A DNA stretch of 64,000 nt. Origin: JAJTHB01 sp033763775 (GTDB taxonomy: Bacteria; Pseudomonadota; Alphaproteobacteria; Rickettsiales; SXRF01). Below are positions 35,472 to 43,365 of this stretch, piece after piece. The stretch spans positions 124,001 through 188,000 of the forward strand of contig JANRJW010000010.1 of assembly GCA_033763775.1 (NCBI GenBank), written 5' to 3'. The first letter of the stretch is position 1; the number at the start of each line of letters is the position of its first letter. Under the pieces are notes generated by a model. It was given only the letters and a program-made list of their open reading frames with translations. It was not told where the DNA came from and ran no database searches. Made by a program: the position numbers and the translations under genes.

Positions 35472-35528
35472 AACAACTACTTGCGCTTGCCGCAGTCCTG
35501 TGGCATTTTCCGCCCCTCTCTTTTGTGT

Positions 35529-35603
35529 GCTGCTGTAGCTCAGTGGTAGAGCACGTCATTGGTAATGACGGGGTCGGAGGTCCGATTCCTCTCAGCAGCA
35601 CCA
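35529..35603 (+). tRNA. tRNA-Thr (anticodon GGT)
   Basis: 75-nt cloverleaf with encoded CCA. The acceptor GCTGCTG (35529-35535) pairs with CAGCAGC (35593-35599), discriminator A. D-arm AGCTCAGTGGTAGAGC, anticodon stem CGTCA/TGACG with loop TTGGTAA giving anticodon GGT, T-arm with GGTCCGATTCC. It is not flanked by an integrase. Confidence 0.95.
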
Positions 35604-35619
35604 TCCTTCGCTCCTTCGA

Positions 35620-35674
35620 AGCTTCGGATGGCAGGCCATCTTCATTTCTTACACAGCTTCGGATGGCAGGCCAT
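35620..35674. repeat. Two direct copies of a 20-bp sequence downstream of tRNA-Thr
   Basis: AGCTTCGGATGGCAGGCCAT occurs at 35620-35639 and 35655-35674, separated by 15 bp. The copies do not match the tRNA 3' end, so they are not an obvious att site pair. They sit between the tRNA and the convergent kinase gene. Confidence 0.8.
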
Positions 35675-35704
35675 TATGCTTGGCACAACATCCTTAACTG
35701 ATGG

Positions 35705-37924
35705 TCATGCCGCGAAGAACTCTGCAACACGCTGGGTTTCTGCTTTGATGGCGGTGAGCATCGCGAGTTTTTGCGGCTCGCTGTCGCTGAAATGCTGCTC
35801 GGCCTCTTTGCACAGCTGGTAGAGTTGGCTGGCGCCGAGATTGCCGGATGATCCTTTGAAACGGTGCGCTGCAGATTTCCATGCATCATGGCCGCTATCG
35901 CTCAGATTCTGCTCAAGTACGGTGATCATCTGCTCAGCCTGCTGCAAAAATAGTTCAGCGAGCGCTTTTTCTTCTGCGGGATCGCCATCAGTAAACAGCC
36001 TGAGCTGATTAAGATCGACGGCAGGGGGCTCGCTTACGATGACCTGAGCTGCCGCTGGCTGATTGGCGGTGAGTGTCAGCTGGCTATCGCCCAGCAGAAA
36101 CCATGTCTGCAGAGTTTTGCGTATATGCTCGGCGCGTAGTGGCTTGCTGAGGTAATCATCCATACCGGCGGCAAGACATTTTTCACGATCCCCCACCAGG
36201 GCATTGGCTGTCATGGCAACAATGATAGTGTGGCGCGTGCTGGTCGTTTCTTGAATGCGTATTTCCTGAGTAGCGAGATAGCCGTCCATTTTGGGCATCT
36301 GGCAATCCATAAAGATAATATCGTAATTCTTTTCGCTGCAACGGATGACCGCCTCAAACCCATCTTCCACTTTATCAATGTGCACAAAGCCGAATTTGCG
36401 CAGCAACTTCTCGGCAAAGAGCTGGTTAACCGGATAATCTTCCACCAGCAGCACCTGCGCTTCTGCGACAGGAATTTTCGGCATATCTGCAGGTGCCAGG
36501 GTGCGCAGCTGCTCCAGCGTGGTGATTTCGTCGGAGGCCTCGGCCGGCTCGCAGGGAATAGTAAACCAGAACGTGGAGCCTTTGCCCGGCGTGCTTTCAA
36601 CGCCGATGGTGCCGTTCATCATCTGCACCAGCTGTTTGCTGATGGCAAGGCCAAGACCAGTGCCGCCATATTTGCGTGTGATGCTCGTATCGGCCTGAGT
36701 GAATTTATCGAAAATAAGATCCAGCTTATCTGCAGCAATCCCCACGCCAGTATCACGCACACGCAGATGCAGCTTATCGCCATCATTATCATGATAGAGG
36801 CTGGCGAGGATATGGACATGGCCATGCTCAGTGAATTTAATCGCATTTCCGGCGAGGTTCGTAATAATCTGGCGCAGGCGGTTCATGTCGCCCCAGACAT
36901 AATCAGGCACTTCTTCGTCGCAGGTCACGGATAGCTCGACTTGTTTTTTCTCGGCCTGCGGGCGCAGCAGGTTGCCGAGCTTGTGTAGCATATCGCTGAA
37001 ATTGAAGGCGCTGTGATCAAGCGTCAGTGCGCCGGCTTCGATTTTAGAAAAATCAAGAATATCATTAAGCAGCAGCAGCAGCCCCTCGCCGGAGCTGTTG
37101 ATGGTGGAGACCAGCTCGCGCTGTTCATCCGATAGCGGGCTATCAGCGAGCAGCTGAGCCATGCCGAGGACACCGTTCATCGGGGTGCGCAGTTCATGGC
37201 TCATGTTGGCAAGAAAGTCGCTTTTAGCTTTGTTAGCGGCTTCGGCCTTGGCAAGGCTTTCCTGAAGCTCGCGGGTGGCGGCCTCGGCTTTGAGGTTGGC
37301 GCGCCCCAGCTCCAGCCACATATTTTTTTCGCGCATTTCTTCTTCTTTTTTCGCGGTGATATCGCGCGCGATGGCAGCAAAATGGGTGATGCTGCCTTCA
37401 CTGCTGCGCACCGGCATCAGGCTGATATCCATCCAGTAATGGCGGCCATCCTTGGCAGTATTAAGCAGTTCGTCTTTGAATGGCTCGCCGTGCTTCAACG
37501 CTTGCTGGAGGGCATCGATGGTTTCGCGTTTGGTAAAGGGATCAAGCAGCATTTCCGGCGTTTTTCCCAGAATTTCCTCGGCGCTGTAGCCGGAGATGCT
37601 GGTGAAAGCGCGGTTGACATACATAATCTGCGGCCAGCCATCGCGCAGCTGCGAGCTCATCAAAAGGATAGCGTCATTGGCGCTTTGAATCGCGGTTTCC
37701 AGCAGCAGTGCGCGCTCTCGGAATTCGCGTATCAGCCGCAGCTGAGGTCTGAAGATGAGCAGGGTCATGCCAATCAGCACCAGCAGCGCCACCATCATCG
37801 CAACACTGGATATCATTTCGATGGTATGGTTTCTGCTCTCTGTCAGCATATGCACGATCATCGAAAGCGCCAGCAGTGCAACCGTGATGTAATAGCCGCG
37901 CAGGGTGCGTTGTTCTTTGGTCAT
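35705..37924 (-). CDS. Hybrid sensor histidine kinase with receiver and HPt domains
   Basis: 739 residues, domains in order: two membrane helices (about 11-58), a PAS domain (~80-195, AFTSISGYSAEEILGKTPEM), a short coiled coil, HisKA with phospho-acceptor His in FLANMSHELRTPMNGVLGMA, HATPase (NAIKFTEHG, DTGVGI, KYGGTGLGLAISKQLV), receiver (VLLVEDYPVNQLF, FMDCQMPKMDG, LSKPL), and HPt (AAHRFKGSSGNLGA). It is a complete BarA/ArcB-like phosphorelay in one chain. There is almost no periplasmic loop between the helices, so it probably senses a membrane or cytoplasmic signal through PAS. Two response-regulator genes precede it on the same strand. Confidence 0.92.
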   Translation of the reverse strand: MTKEQRTLRGYYITVALLALSMIVHMLTESRNHTIEMISSVAMMVALLVLIGMTLLIFRPQLRLIREFRERALLLETAIQSANDAILLMSSQLRDGWPQIMYVNRAFTSISGYSAEEILGKTPEMLLDPFTKRETIDALQQALKHGEPFKDELLNTAKDGRHYWMDISLMPVRSSEGSITHFAAIARDITAKKEEEMREKNMWLELGRANLKAEAATRELQESLAKAEAANKAKSDFLANMSHELRTPMNGVLGMAQLLADSPLSDEQRELVSTINSSGEGLLLLLNDILDFSKIEAGALTLDHSAFNFSDMLHKLGNLLRPQAEKKQVELSVTCDEEVPDYVWGDMNRLRQIITNLAGNAIKFTEHGHVHILASLYHDNDGDKLHLRVRDTGVGIAADKLDLIFDKFTQADTSITRKYGGTGLGLAISKQLVQMMNGTIGVESTPGKGSTFWFTIPCEPAEASDEITTLEQLRTLAPADMPKIPVAEAQVLLVEDYPVNQLFAEKLLRKFGFVHIDKVEDGFEAVIRCSEKNYDIIFMDCQMPKMDGYLATQEIRIQETTSTRHTIIVAMTANALVGDREKCLAAGMDDYLSKPLRAEHIRKTLQTWFLLGDSQLTLTANQPAAAQVIVSEPPAVDLNQLRLFTDGDPAEEKALAELFLQQAEQMITVLEQNLSDSGHDAWKSAAHRFKGSSGNLGASQLYQLCKEAEQHFSDSEPQKLAMLTAIKAETQRVAEFFAA

Positions 37925-37933
37925 AACCCGTCC

Positions 37934-38791
37934 CTATGCCTGATAAAGTTTCCCATGATGCTGCGCGCTTTCGCGGATGTAGTGCTGCAGCTTTTCTTTC
38001 TTAAACGGTTTGGCAACAAAGCCGCTGGCGCCATGCGATAAGGCGTGCGTAATGTTATCGAGATAGCTATTGGCGCTGAACATCACAATATAGGCCTGCG
38101 CGTCGTGGCGCATGATCTGACGCAGCACATCAAAGCCGCTGCTATCCGGCAGGCCAATATCGAGAAACACAATATCCGGTGCATGCAGCAGGTAATTCAT
38201 CACCGCTTCCTGCGCATTTGCAGCGGAAATCATCGCGTAGTGTTCTTTAAATGCTCCAGCAACGAGGCGGCGCGTCATTGCATCATCTTCCACCACCAGA
38301 ATATGCTGAGGCATGCGGCTGCGGCGCAGCTTCTTGGCTTCAGCAAATACATCCGAGAGCGAGGCAACCTCGCCAAAATGAAACAGCGGCAGTTCATCGC
38401 TGCTGGAAGGCGCGGCCGGATTTTTGCCAAGTAGCAGCAAGCGCACGCTTCGCCAGTCCCGAGCGAGGTCAAAGAGTGTACATTCCGCAACCAGACCCTC
38501 GCTTGCAAACGCCGCTTCGGTAATCTGGTCGGCAATGCTGTTCAGCTGTTCATCCTGCGCCATGTGACTTAAAATAACAATATCGAGATCTGGGCAGAGC
38601 ACGACATCACAATCAATATTGGGGTGTGCTGCCTTCACCCGGCTAAGAATCGCAAGCCGATTCTCAGCCTGTGATTCATCGGTGCGCTTGATATGCAGGC
38701 ACCACCAGCTCTCTAAGCTTGCGGGATCCTTGCCGATAGAGACAGCCAGCGAGTGCAGGAAGCGATCGGCGGGCGGGGTGTGAATGCGCAT
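37934..38791 (-). CDS. Response regulator with unknown N-terminal domain and C-terminal receiver (paralog 1)
   Basis: 285 residues. The receiver is C-terminal (from ~165): HILVVEDDAMTRRLV, phospho-Asp in APDIVFLDIGLPDSSG, conserved Ser in IVMFSANS, and Lys in GFVAKPF. The N-terminal ~160 residues match the next gene's N-terminus in layout (CDVVLCPDLDIVILSHMAQD, then ADQITEAAF, then LFDLARDWRSV) but belong to no family I recognise. There is no DNA-binding domain. It is probably a partner of the adjacent hybrid kinase. Confidence 0.82.
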   Translation of the reverse strand: MRIHTPPADRFLHSLAVSIGKDPASLESWWCLHIKRTDESQAENRLAILSRVKAAHPNIDCDVVLCPDLDIVILSHMAQDEQLNSIADQITEAAFASEGLVAECTLFDLARDWRSVRLLLLGKNPAAPSSSDELPLFHFGEVASLSDVFAEAKKLRRSRMPQHILVVEDDAMTRRLVAGAFKEHYAMISAANAQEAVMNYLLHAPDIVFLDIGLPDSSGFDVLRQIMRHDAQAYIVMFSANSYLDNITHALSHGASGFVAKPFKKEKLQHYIRESAQHHGKLYQA

Positions 38792-38802
38792 AATAAGCCT
38801 TT

Positions 38803-39657
38803 CTATGGTTGCAGGGTGGGACAGCGTTCGATGTACTGGTGGATTTTGTCGCGGGTGAATGGTTTGGCGATAAAGCCCTTGGCGCCGCGCTTCATGGCCT
38901 GAGTAATGTTGTCGCGGTCGGCATTGCCGGAAAGCATCACAACATAGGCCTCAGGGTCGAGGGTAAGAATCTTATCCAGCAGCTCATGACCGGTGACATC
39001 GGGCAGGTTGATATCAAGAAAGAGAATATCCGGAGCGAGGCGCGCATAGGTATCAATGGCGCGTGTGGCATCGCCCAGTCCGGTGATGGGCAATTCCTTC
39101 TGAATCACATTCTCTACCAGCCGACGTATAAAAGGGTCGTCCTCAATCATCATCAGCTCAGGCTGTTTGCGGCTGGCGCGGCGCTTGTGAATATCCTCAC
39201 TGGAAATACTGAGCAGCCCCTTTAAAATCTGTTCGCGGCGCTGTTCGAGCGATTGTTCGGCAAGTTTGCGGCGGCGCTCTTCGGCAGCCTGCTGCAGCAC
39301 GGCGAGTTTACGTTCTGCCATCATTAAAAGCTTATGGCTGTGCAGTGGCAGCTCATAGAGTGTGTACCACGACTCGCTCAGGCTACGGCCGGTATCGGCG
39401 GCGATGCGCTCGGCCAGCTCGCGGGCATCACGCGGGGGAAGGGTTGGTGCGAGAATGAAGAGGTCCCCATCCTCGCATAAGTAAAGCTGGCACTCCGCCG
39501 CGAGCAGTATTTTGCAGTGGTTTGTGGCGCTGTTAAAAAGTGCGTTTTTATCGCTGGCGGCGGCGATATGCAGGCAGCGCGCGCTTTTGTGATCGGCTCT
39601 CAGCATCTCAATGGCATCGCTGAGCTTGGCTTCACTCTGCTGGTCGATCAGAATCAT
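38803..39657 (-). CDS. Response regulator with unknown N-terminal domain and C-terminal receiver (paralog 2)
   Basis: 284 residues, same layout as the preceding paralog. The C-terminal receiver has LMMIEDDPFIRRLVENVI, phospho-Asp in APDILFLDINLPDVTG, VVMLSGNA and GFIAKPF. The N-terminal domain has LYLCEDGDLFILAPTLPPRD, LAERIAADTGRSL and TLYELPLHSHKLLMMAERK, followed by a charged helix (AAEERRRKLAEQSLEQRREQ). A receiver at the C-terminus with an unknown N-terminal module suggests phosphorylation controls a protein interaction. It is divergent from the NtrC-like gene at 39816. Confidence 0.82.
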   Translation of the reverse strand: MILIDQQSEAKLSDAIEMLRADHKSARCLHIAAASDKNALFNSATNHCKILLAAECQLYLCEDGDLFILAPTLPPRDARELAERIAADTGRSLSESWYTLYELPLHSHKLLMMAERKLAVLQQAAEERRRKLAEQSLEQRREQILKGLLSISSEDIHKRRASRKQPELMMIEDDPFIRRLVENVIQKELPITGLGDATRAIDTYARLAPDILFLDINLPDVTGHELLDKILTLDPEAYVVMLSGNADRDNITQAMKRGAKGFIAKPFTRDKIHQYIERCPTLQP

Positions 39658-39815
39658 ATTCTTTGCCTCCTGAAGCTATTATCGCCTGAGTGCGCCGGCC
39701 ATCAAAACAATGAAAAAACAATAGGTTACTTGATTGATGGCTCAATAAATTCTCAAAAAACGTTCGATTTTAAGAAAAAAATATGCTATAGTTTCAAAAT
39801 AAAACGGAATCGCGC

Positions 39816-41189
39816 ATGACCCATACTATTTTACTGGTGGATGATGAGCCGGTGCAGCGGCGGCTGATGTCGGCGCTGCTATCAAAAAAACTCAGCTATC
39901 AGGTCATGGCGGTGGATAGCGGTGAAGAAGCGCTGCGGCGCCTTCGCGCGTCGAACATTGGCGACCTCAGCGCGGTGCTGCTCGATATTCACATGCCGGG
40001 TATGAATGGCTTTGAGACGCTGGCGCAGATGCGCCGTTTGCGGCCGGATCTGCCGGTGTTGATGCTGACCGGCAGCGATGATACGGAACTGGCGGTGCGC
40101 GCGATTAAGGAAGGGGCAAGCGATTTCATCGTCAAACCCCCGCAGCCGGCGCATTTGGGGGTTGCGATAGAAAATGCCATCCGCCTGTCGACGCTATCGC
40201 AGGAGCTGGCGCGACTGCGTCAGGCAAAAGAGTCTGGCAGCCGATTTTCGGATTTGATTGGCTATCAGGGTTCGCTGGCTGGCACGATAGCCTATGCGCG
40301 CAAGGCGGCAGCAAGCGATGTGCCGGTGTTGCTGGCGGGTGAAAGCGGTGTGGGTAAAGAGCTTCTGGCGCGCACCATTCATCATGAAAGCAGACGAAGC
40401 GGCCTGCCATTTGTCGCGGTGAATTGCAGTGCGGTCTCGCAGGGTATCGAAACGCTGCTTTTTGGCACCGCCCAGCAACCGGGGCGCATTCGCGCGGCCG
40501 ATGGCGGCACGCTCTTTCTTGATGATATCAGCGCGCTGGCGCCGGAAGCGCAGGTGCGGCTGCTGCGGCTGGTGCAGCAGCGCGAGCTGGAGCAGGCGGC
40601 CGGTAGCAAGCCGGTGCGTGTGAATGTGCGCATGATTGTCGCTACCGACCGCGATCTACGCCGCGAGGTACAGGCGGGGCGCTTCCGCGAGGATTTGTAT
40701 TTTCGTTTGAACGTGCTGCCGATTACGATACCGCCGCTGCGCGAGCGCGTGCAGGATGTGGTGCCGCTGGCGCTGCATTTCATTGATCGCATTTCGCTGT
40801 CAGATCGCCTGCCGCTTAAAACCCTGTCAGAGGATGCGATTGACTATCTCAGCCATCATCGCTGGCCGGGCAATGTGCGCGAGCTGGAAGGGCTGATCCA
40901 TCGGGCGCTGGTGCTGGCGGAGTCGGATCAGATTGATCGCCGCCTGCTCGAGGCGATGCATGAAGCCAGCACGCCTTCTGAATCATCGCCGGCATCGTCT
41001 TCCCTCGCACCGCTACATGTTGCGCTTCGCCATATGGATGGCAGTTTTAAATCGATGGAAGAGCTTGAGCATGAGGTGCTGAAGGCGGTGCTGGCGCAGA
41101 TGAGCGGCAATGTCACACGCGCGGCGGATGTGCTTGGCCTTGCCAAATCCACCTTTTACCGCAAGCTCAAAGAAAGCGCTCTAGAGTAA
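39816..41189 (+). CDS. NtrC-like response regulator lacking the GAFTGA loop
   Basis: 457 residues: receiver 1-125 (ILLVDDEPVQRRLMSALL, phospho-Asp in VLLDIHMPGMNG, VKPP), AAA+ domain ~145-370 with Walker A GESGVGKELLARTIHHESRR, Walker B GTLFLDDISAL, and arginine-finger region LYFRLNVLPITIPPLRER, then a Fis-type helix-turn-helix (GNVTRAADVLGLAKSTFYRK). Where sigma-54 activators have FGHEKGAFTGA, this protein reads LLFGTAQQPGRIRAADGG, so the sigma-54-contacting loop is absent. It may therefore regulate a sigma-70-type promoter or act otherwise. An AT-rich 158-bp divergent region separates it from paralog 2. Confidence 0.9.
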   Translation: MTHTILLVDDEPVQRRLMSALLSKKLSYQVMAVDSGEEALRRLRASNIGDLSAVLLDIHMPGMNGFETLAQMRRLRPDLPVLMLTGSDDTELAVRAIKEGASDFIVKPPQPAHLGVAIENAIRLSTLSQELARLRQAKESGSRFSDLIGYQGSLAGTIAYARKAAASDVPVLLAGESGVGKELLARTIHHESRRSGLPFVAVNCSAVSQGIETLLFGTAQQPGRIRAADGGTLFLDDISALAPEAQVRLLRLVQQRELEQAAGSKPVRVNVRMIVATDRDLRREVQAGRFREDLYFRLNVLPITIPPLRERVQDVVPLALHFIDRISLSDRLPLKTLSEDAIDYLSHHRWPGNVRELEGLIHRALVLAESDQIDRRLLEAMHEASTPSESSPASSSLAPLHVALRHMDGSFKSMEELEHEVLKAVLAQMSGNVTRAADVLGLAKSTFYRKLKESALE

Positions 41190-42191
41190 AGGTCTGACCG
41201 CTGCCTGCTGGCTCTGCTGCTCGGATAGTCGTTCTGTCCAACGTCCTTCTTTCAATGCCTCTTCGTGGGCGGCCATGCGATCCACAGCGTCGCTATCCAC
41301 CCCAAAAAACTTACCAACGAATTTGGTGGTGGGCAGTAGCACGTTGCTGCTTGTCCACTGGTCAAATTTGCGAACTGTGTGGGGGGCGGCCACGCGTGCG
41401 GCAACCACCAGTCCGGCGGTCACTGCCATGCCTGTGATCGCGGCTGTGCTTTTGCTCGCGAGTTTATGGGCAAATGATTGATAGGCGGTTTGATCCGCGT
41501 GCATCTGATAGCCAACATTGAGCGCCAGCGAATAGCCTGTCCACGCCACGGCCTGAGGGAAATGGCTCAGCTCATGTTCATACACGGCCTTCACATGCTG
41601 CTCATATTCGGGCGATCCAACCTCGACGCCGTGTTCCTTTGCCCAGCGCTTGCTACCCATACCAATGCCTGTTTTAAACAGTGGGCCCATGATGGGATCA
41701 GAAAGCGTGCGGATGCCCTGCATCATGCCCGGTGCCAATCGCTGCGTAGCGATGGTCAGCGGCACGGCGCCAAAATCGCCGATAAACTCACCTTTCGCCC
41801 ACTGAATCAGGCGTTCTTTGGTAAAGCCTTCACGAATGGCCAGCTTCAGTTTATCAAGCCTCGTGAGGCTGCCTCTCGGTGCATGCGCGTGCGGGCTTTC
41901 ATGCGGATGCTCGTGATGATGGTGGTGATGTTTGCAGCCTGGGCCATGCTCATGGTGGTCATGCTTGTGCTCGTGCTTGTGGTCATGGCCGTGATGGTGT
42001 CCGCCATCCTTGCTGTGGTCATGGCCGCAGCCACCAATGCCGCGAATCTTACCATCGGTGTAGCTGTTGATGATGGGGTTGATAAAATCAGTGAGTGTGC
42101 AGGCAAGCGAATGGTTGATGGTATAGGCGATATCCTCAGCGCGCTCGGCGCTGGTTTTGCGTTGTTCTTGGTCGGTTGCGGAAGCTTTCAT
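41181..42191 (-). CDS. Histidine-rich protein of the zinc locus, unknown function
   Basis: 336 residues. Residues ~53-105 are a run of His, Asp, Glu and Lys (GHDHSKDGGHHHGHDHKHEH and HHHHHHEHPHESPHAHA), an evident metal-binding stretch. The rest contains KLKLAIREGFTKERLIQWAK, an EHELSHFPQAVAWTGYS segment and a small-residue hydrophobic stretch (AAITGMAVTAGLVVAARVAA) that could insert in a membrane. No signal peptide. It is divergent from zur, with a Zur-box palindrome between them, so zinc storage or buffering is the likely theme. Its 3' end overlaps the NtrC-like gene by 9 bp. Confidence 0.75.
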   Translation of the reverse strand: MKASATDQEQRKTSAERAEDIAYTINHSLACTLTDFINPIINSYTDGKIRGIGGCGHDHSKDGGHHHGHDHKHEHKHDHHEHGPGCKHHHHHHEHPHESPHAHAPRGSLTRLDKLKLAIREGFTKERLIQWAKGEFIGDFGAVPLTIATQRLAPGMMQGIRTLSDPIMGPLFKTGIGMGSKRWAKEHGVEVGSPEYEQHVKAVYEHELSHFPQAVAWTGYSLALNVGYQMHADQTAYQSFAHKLASKSTAAITGMAVTAGLVVAARVAAPHTVRKFDQWTSSNVLLPTTKFVGKFFGVDSDAVDRMAAHEEALKEGRWTERLSEQQSQQAAVRPLL

Positions 42192-42234
42192 GACGGCTAT
42201 TCTACTGCCGCAGGGACTTGACTCGCAAGTAATT

Positions 42235-42249
42235 TGTTATACTGTAACA
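42235..42249. promoter_or_regulatory. Zur-box-like palindrome between the His-rich gene and zur
   Basis: TGTTATACTGTAACA has perfect TGTTA/TAACA arms around a five-base centre, within the wider TTTGTTATACTGTAACATAA. This matches the core of Zur operators (TGTTATA-N-TATAACA type). It is 26 bp before the zur ATG and 44 bp before the His-rich protein ATG, so it could control both. Confidence 0.8.
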
Positions 42250-42274
42250 TAATCTTCACAAAGGGAGCGATGTC

Positions 42275-42673
42275 ATGGCAAGAACAAGTAAATTAAGCAA
42301 GCATCCCAGCCAGTTAGTGCTCACGCAGCTTCGCGCAAGCCGCCAGCCCATGCCCGCCTATGCGATTCTTTCCCGGCTAAAATCCAAAGGGGTCAACAGC
42401 CCGCCGATTATTTACCGCGCGCTCGCCAGCCTGGAGAAAAAGGGCATGGTGCACCGCCTGGCTTCCATCAACTCATACATCGCCTGCAACTGCGCCGCTG
42501 ATCATGACCACGCACTTTCTGTGCTCACCATTTGCGTGGGTTGCAAAAAAGTCGAAGAGCGCCACGACCACCGCCTTATCGACCATCTGGAAAAGCTGCG
42601 CGGCATGTCGGTTGAGCTGCCTTCCCACGCGGTGATCGAATTGCCGGTGGTGTGCGAAGGTTGCCAGCCATGA
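42275..42673 (+). CDS. zur: Fur family zinc-responsive repressor (Zur-like)
   Basis: 132 residues. N-terminal winged helix (AYAILSRLKSKGVNSPPIIY, RALASLEKKGMVHRLASIN) and a C-terminal dimerisation domain with metal ligands: NCAADHDHALSVLTICVGCK and the final CEGCQP, giving two Cys-X2-Cys pairs plus His residues. This arrangement fits Zur better than Fur. AAGGGAGCG lies ahead of the ATG. Its TGA overlaps the ABC ATPase ATG, so the exporter genes form one operon with it and are probably zinc-regulated. Confidence 0.9.
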   Translation: MARTSKLSKHPSQLVLTQLRASRQPMPAYAILSRLKSKGVNSPPIIYRALASLEKKGMVHRLASINSYIACNCAADHDHALSVLTICVGCKKVEERHDHRLIDHLEKLRGMSVELPSHAVIELPVVCEGCQP

Positions 42674-43365
42674 TCGAGCTGCGCGATGTCATCTACCGCG
42701 CAGGTGGCAAGCTGATTCTCAGCCATGTGAATCTCACCATCAGGCCGGGCGAACACACGCTGGTGCTGGGGGCGTCGGGCTGCGGCAAAACCACGCTGCT
42801 CCACCTGATGGCCGGGCTGCTTACGCCTGCCAGCGGCGAGGTGCGGGTGCAGAATGAGCTGGTTTCCTCGATGCTGACCGATGCCTGCGATGCGTGGCGC
42901 GCGCGCCATATTGGCATGGTCTTTCAAACACTCCATTTAGTGCCGATGCTGGATGTGCTCGGCAACCTTCGCCTGGCACGCTACCTTGCTGGCCTGAAAG
43001 CAGATGACGCGCGCATGATGGATCTTCTGCAGCAGGTGGGGGTTTCGGATCAAGCCCGCGCCATGCCAGCAAGCCTGAGCCATGGCCAGGCACAGCGCGT
43101 GGCGATTGCCCGCGCACTGGCCAGCGGCGCGCCATGGCTGCTCGCGGATGAACCAACCTCCGCGCTGGATGACGCAAATGCCAGCGCCGTGATGAATCTG
43201 CTCGAGTCCGCGGCAAAACATACTGGCGCAACGCTCATCATCGCCACCCACGACCAGCGCATTGCCAGCCGTTTTTCAAAACGCATCGAACTTTCTCAAA
43301 CCCCCTCTCCCCGCAGGGGAGAGGGCGGGGGTGAGGGGGTAAATAGTGTAGGGGAAATAGCATGA
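42670..43365 (+). CDS. ABC transporter ATP-binding protein (LolD/MacB type) of the Zur-linked exporter
   Basis: 231 residues. Walker A VLGASGCGKTTLLHLMAGLL, Q-loop GMVFQTLHLVPMLDV, signature ASLSHGQAQRVAIARAL (SHGQ variant), Walker B LLADEPTSALDD and H-loop ATHDQRI. Start at ATG 42670, overlapping zur. The last ~20 residues (TPSPRRGEGGGEG) are encoded by a GC-rich repeat at 43297-43343. The gene order zur, ATPase, permease, DUF3299 recalls the Zur-regulated P. aeruginosa PA4063-PA4066 exporter, as I remember it. Confidence 0.88.
   Translation: MIELRDVIYRAGGKLILSHVNLTIRPGEHTLVLGASGCGKTTLLHLMAGLLTPASGEVRVQNELVSSMLTDACDAWRARHIGMVFQTLHLVPMLDVLGNLRLARYLAGLKADDARMMDLLQQVGVSDQARAMPASLSHGQAQRVAIARALASGAPWLLADEPTSALDDANASAVMNLLESAAKHTGATLIIATHDQRIASRFSKRIELSQTPSPRRGEGGGEGVNSVGEIA
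43297..43343. repeat. GC-rich repeat encoding the C-terminus of the Zur-linked ATPase
   Basis: CCCCCTCTCCCCGCAGGGGA followed by GAGGGCGGGGGTGAGGGGG is a CCCTCTCCCC-GCA-GGGGAGAGGG hairpin with a G-rich tail, related in style to the repeats at 19965 and 26274. It supplies about 14 C-terminal residues and lies just before the ATGA junction with the permease gene. Confidence 0.7.

Noticed and set aside
35529..35674. tRNA-Thr plus direct repeats as an integration (att) site
   Set aside because: The 20-bp direct repeats do not match the tRNA 3' end, are only 15 bp apart, and no integrase or element lies nearby.
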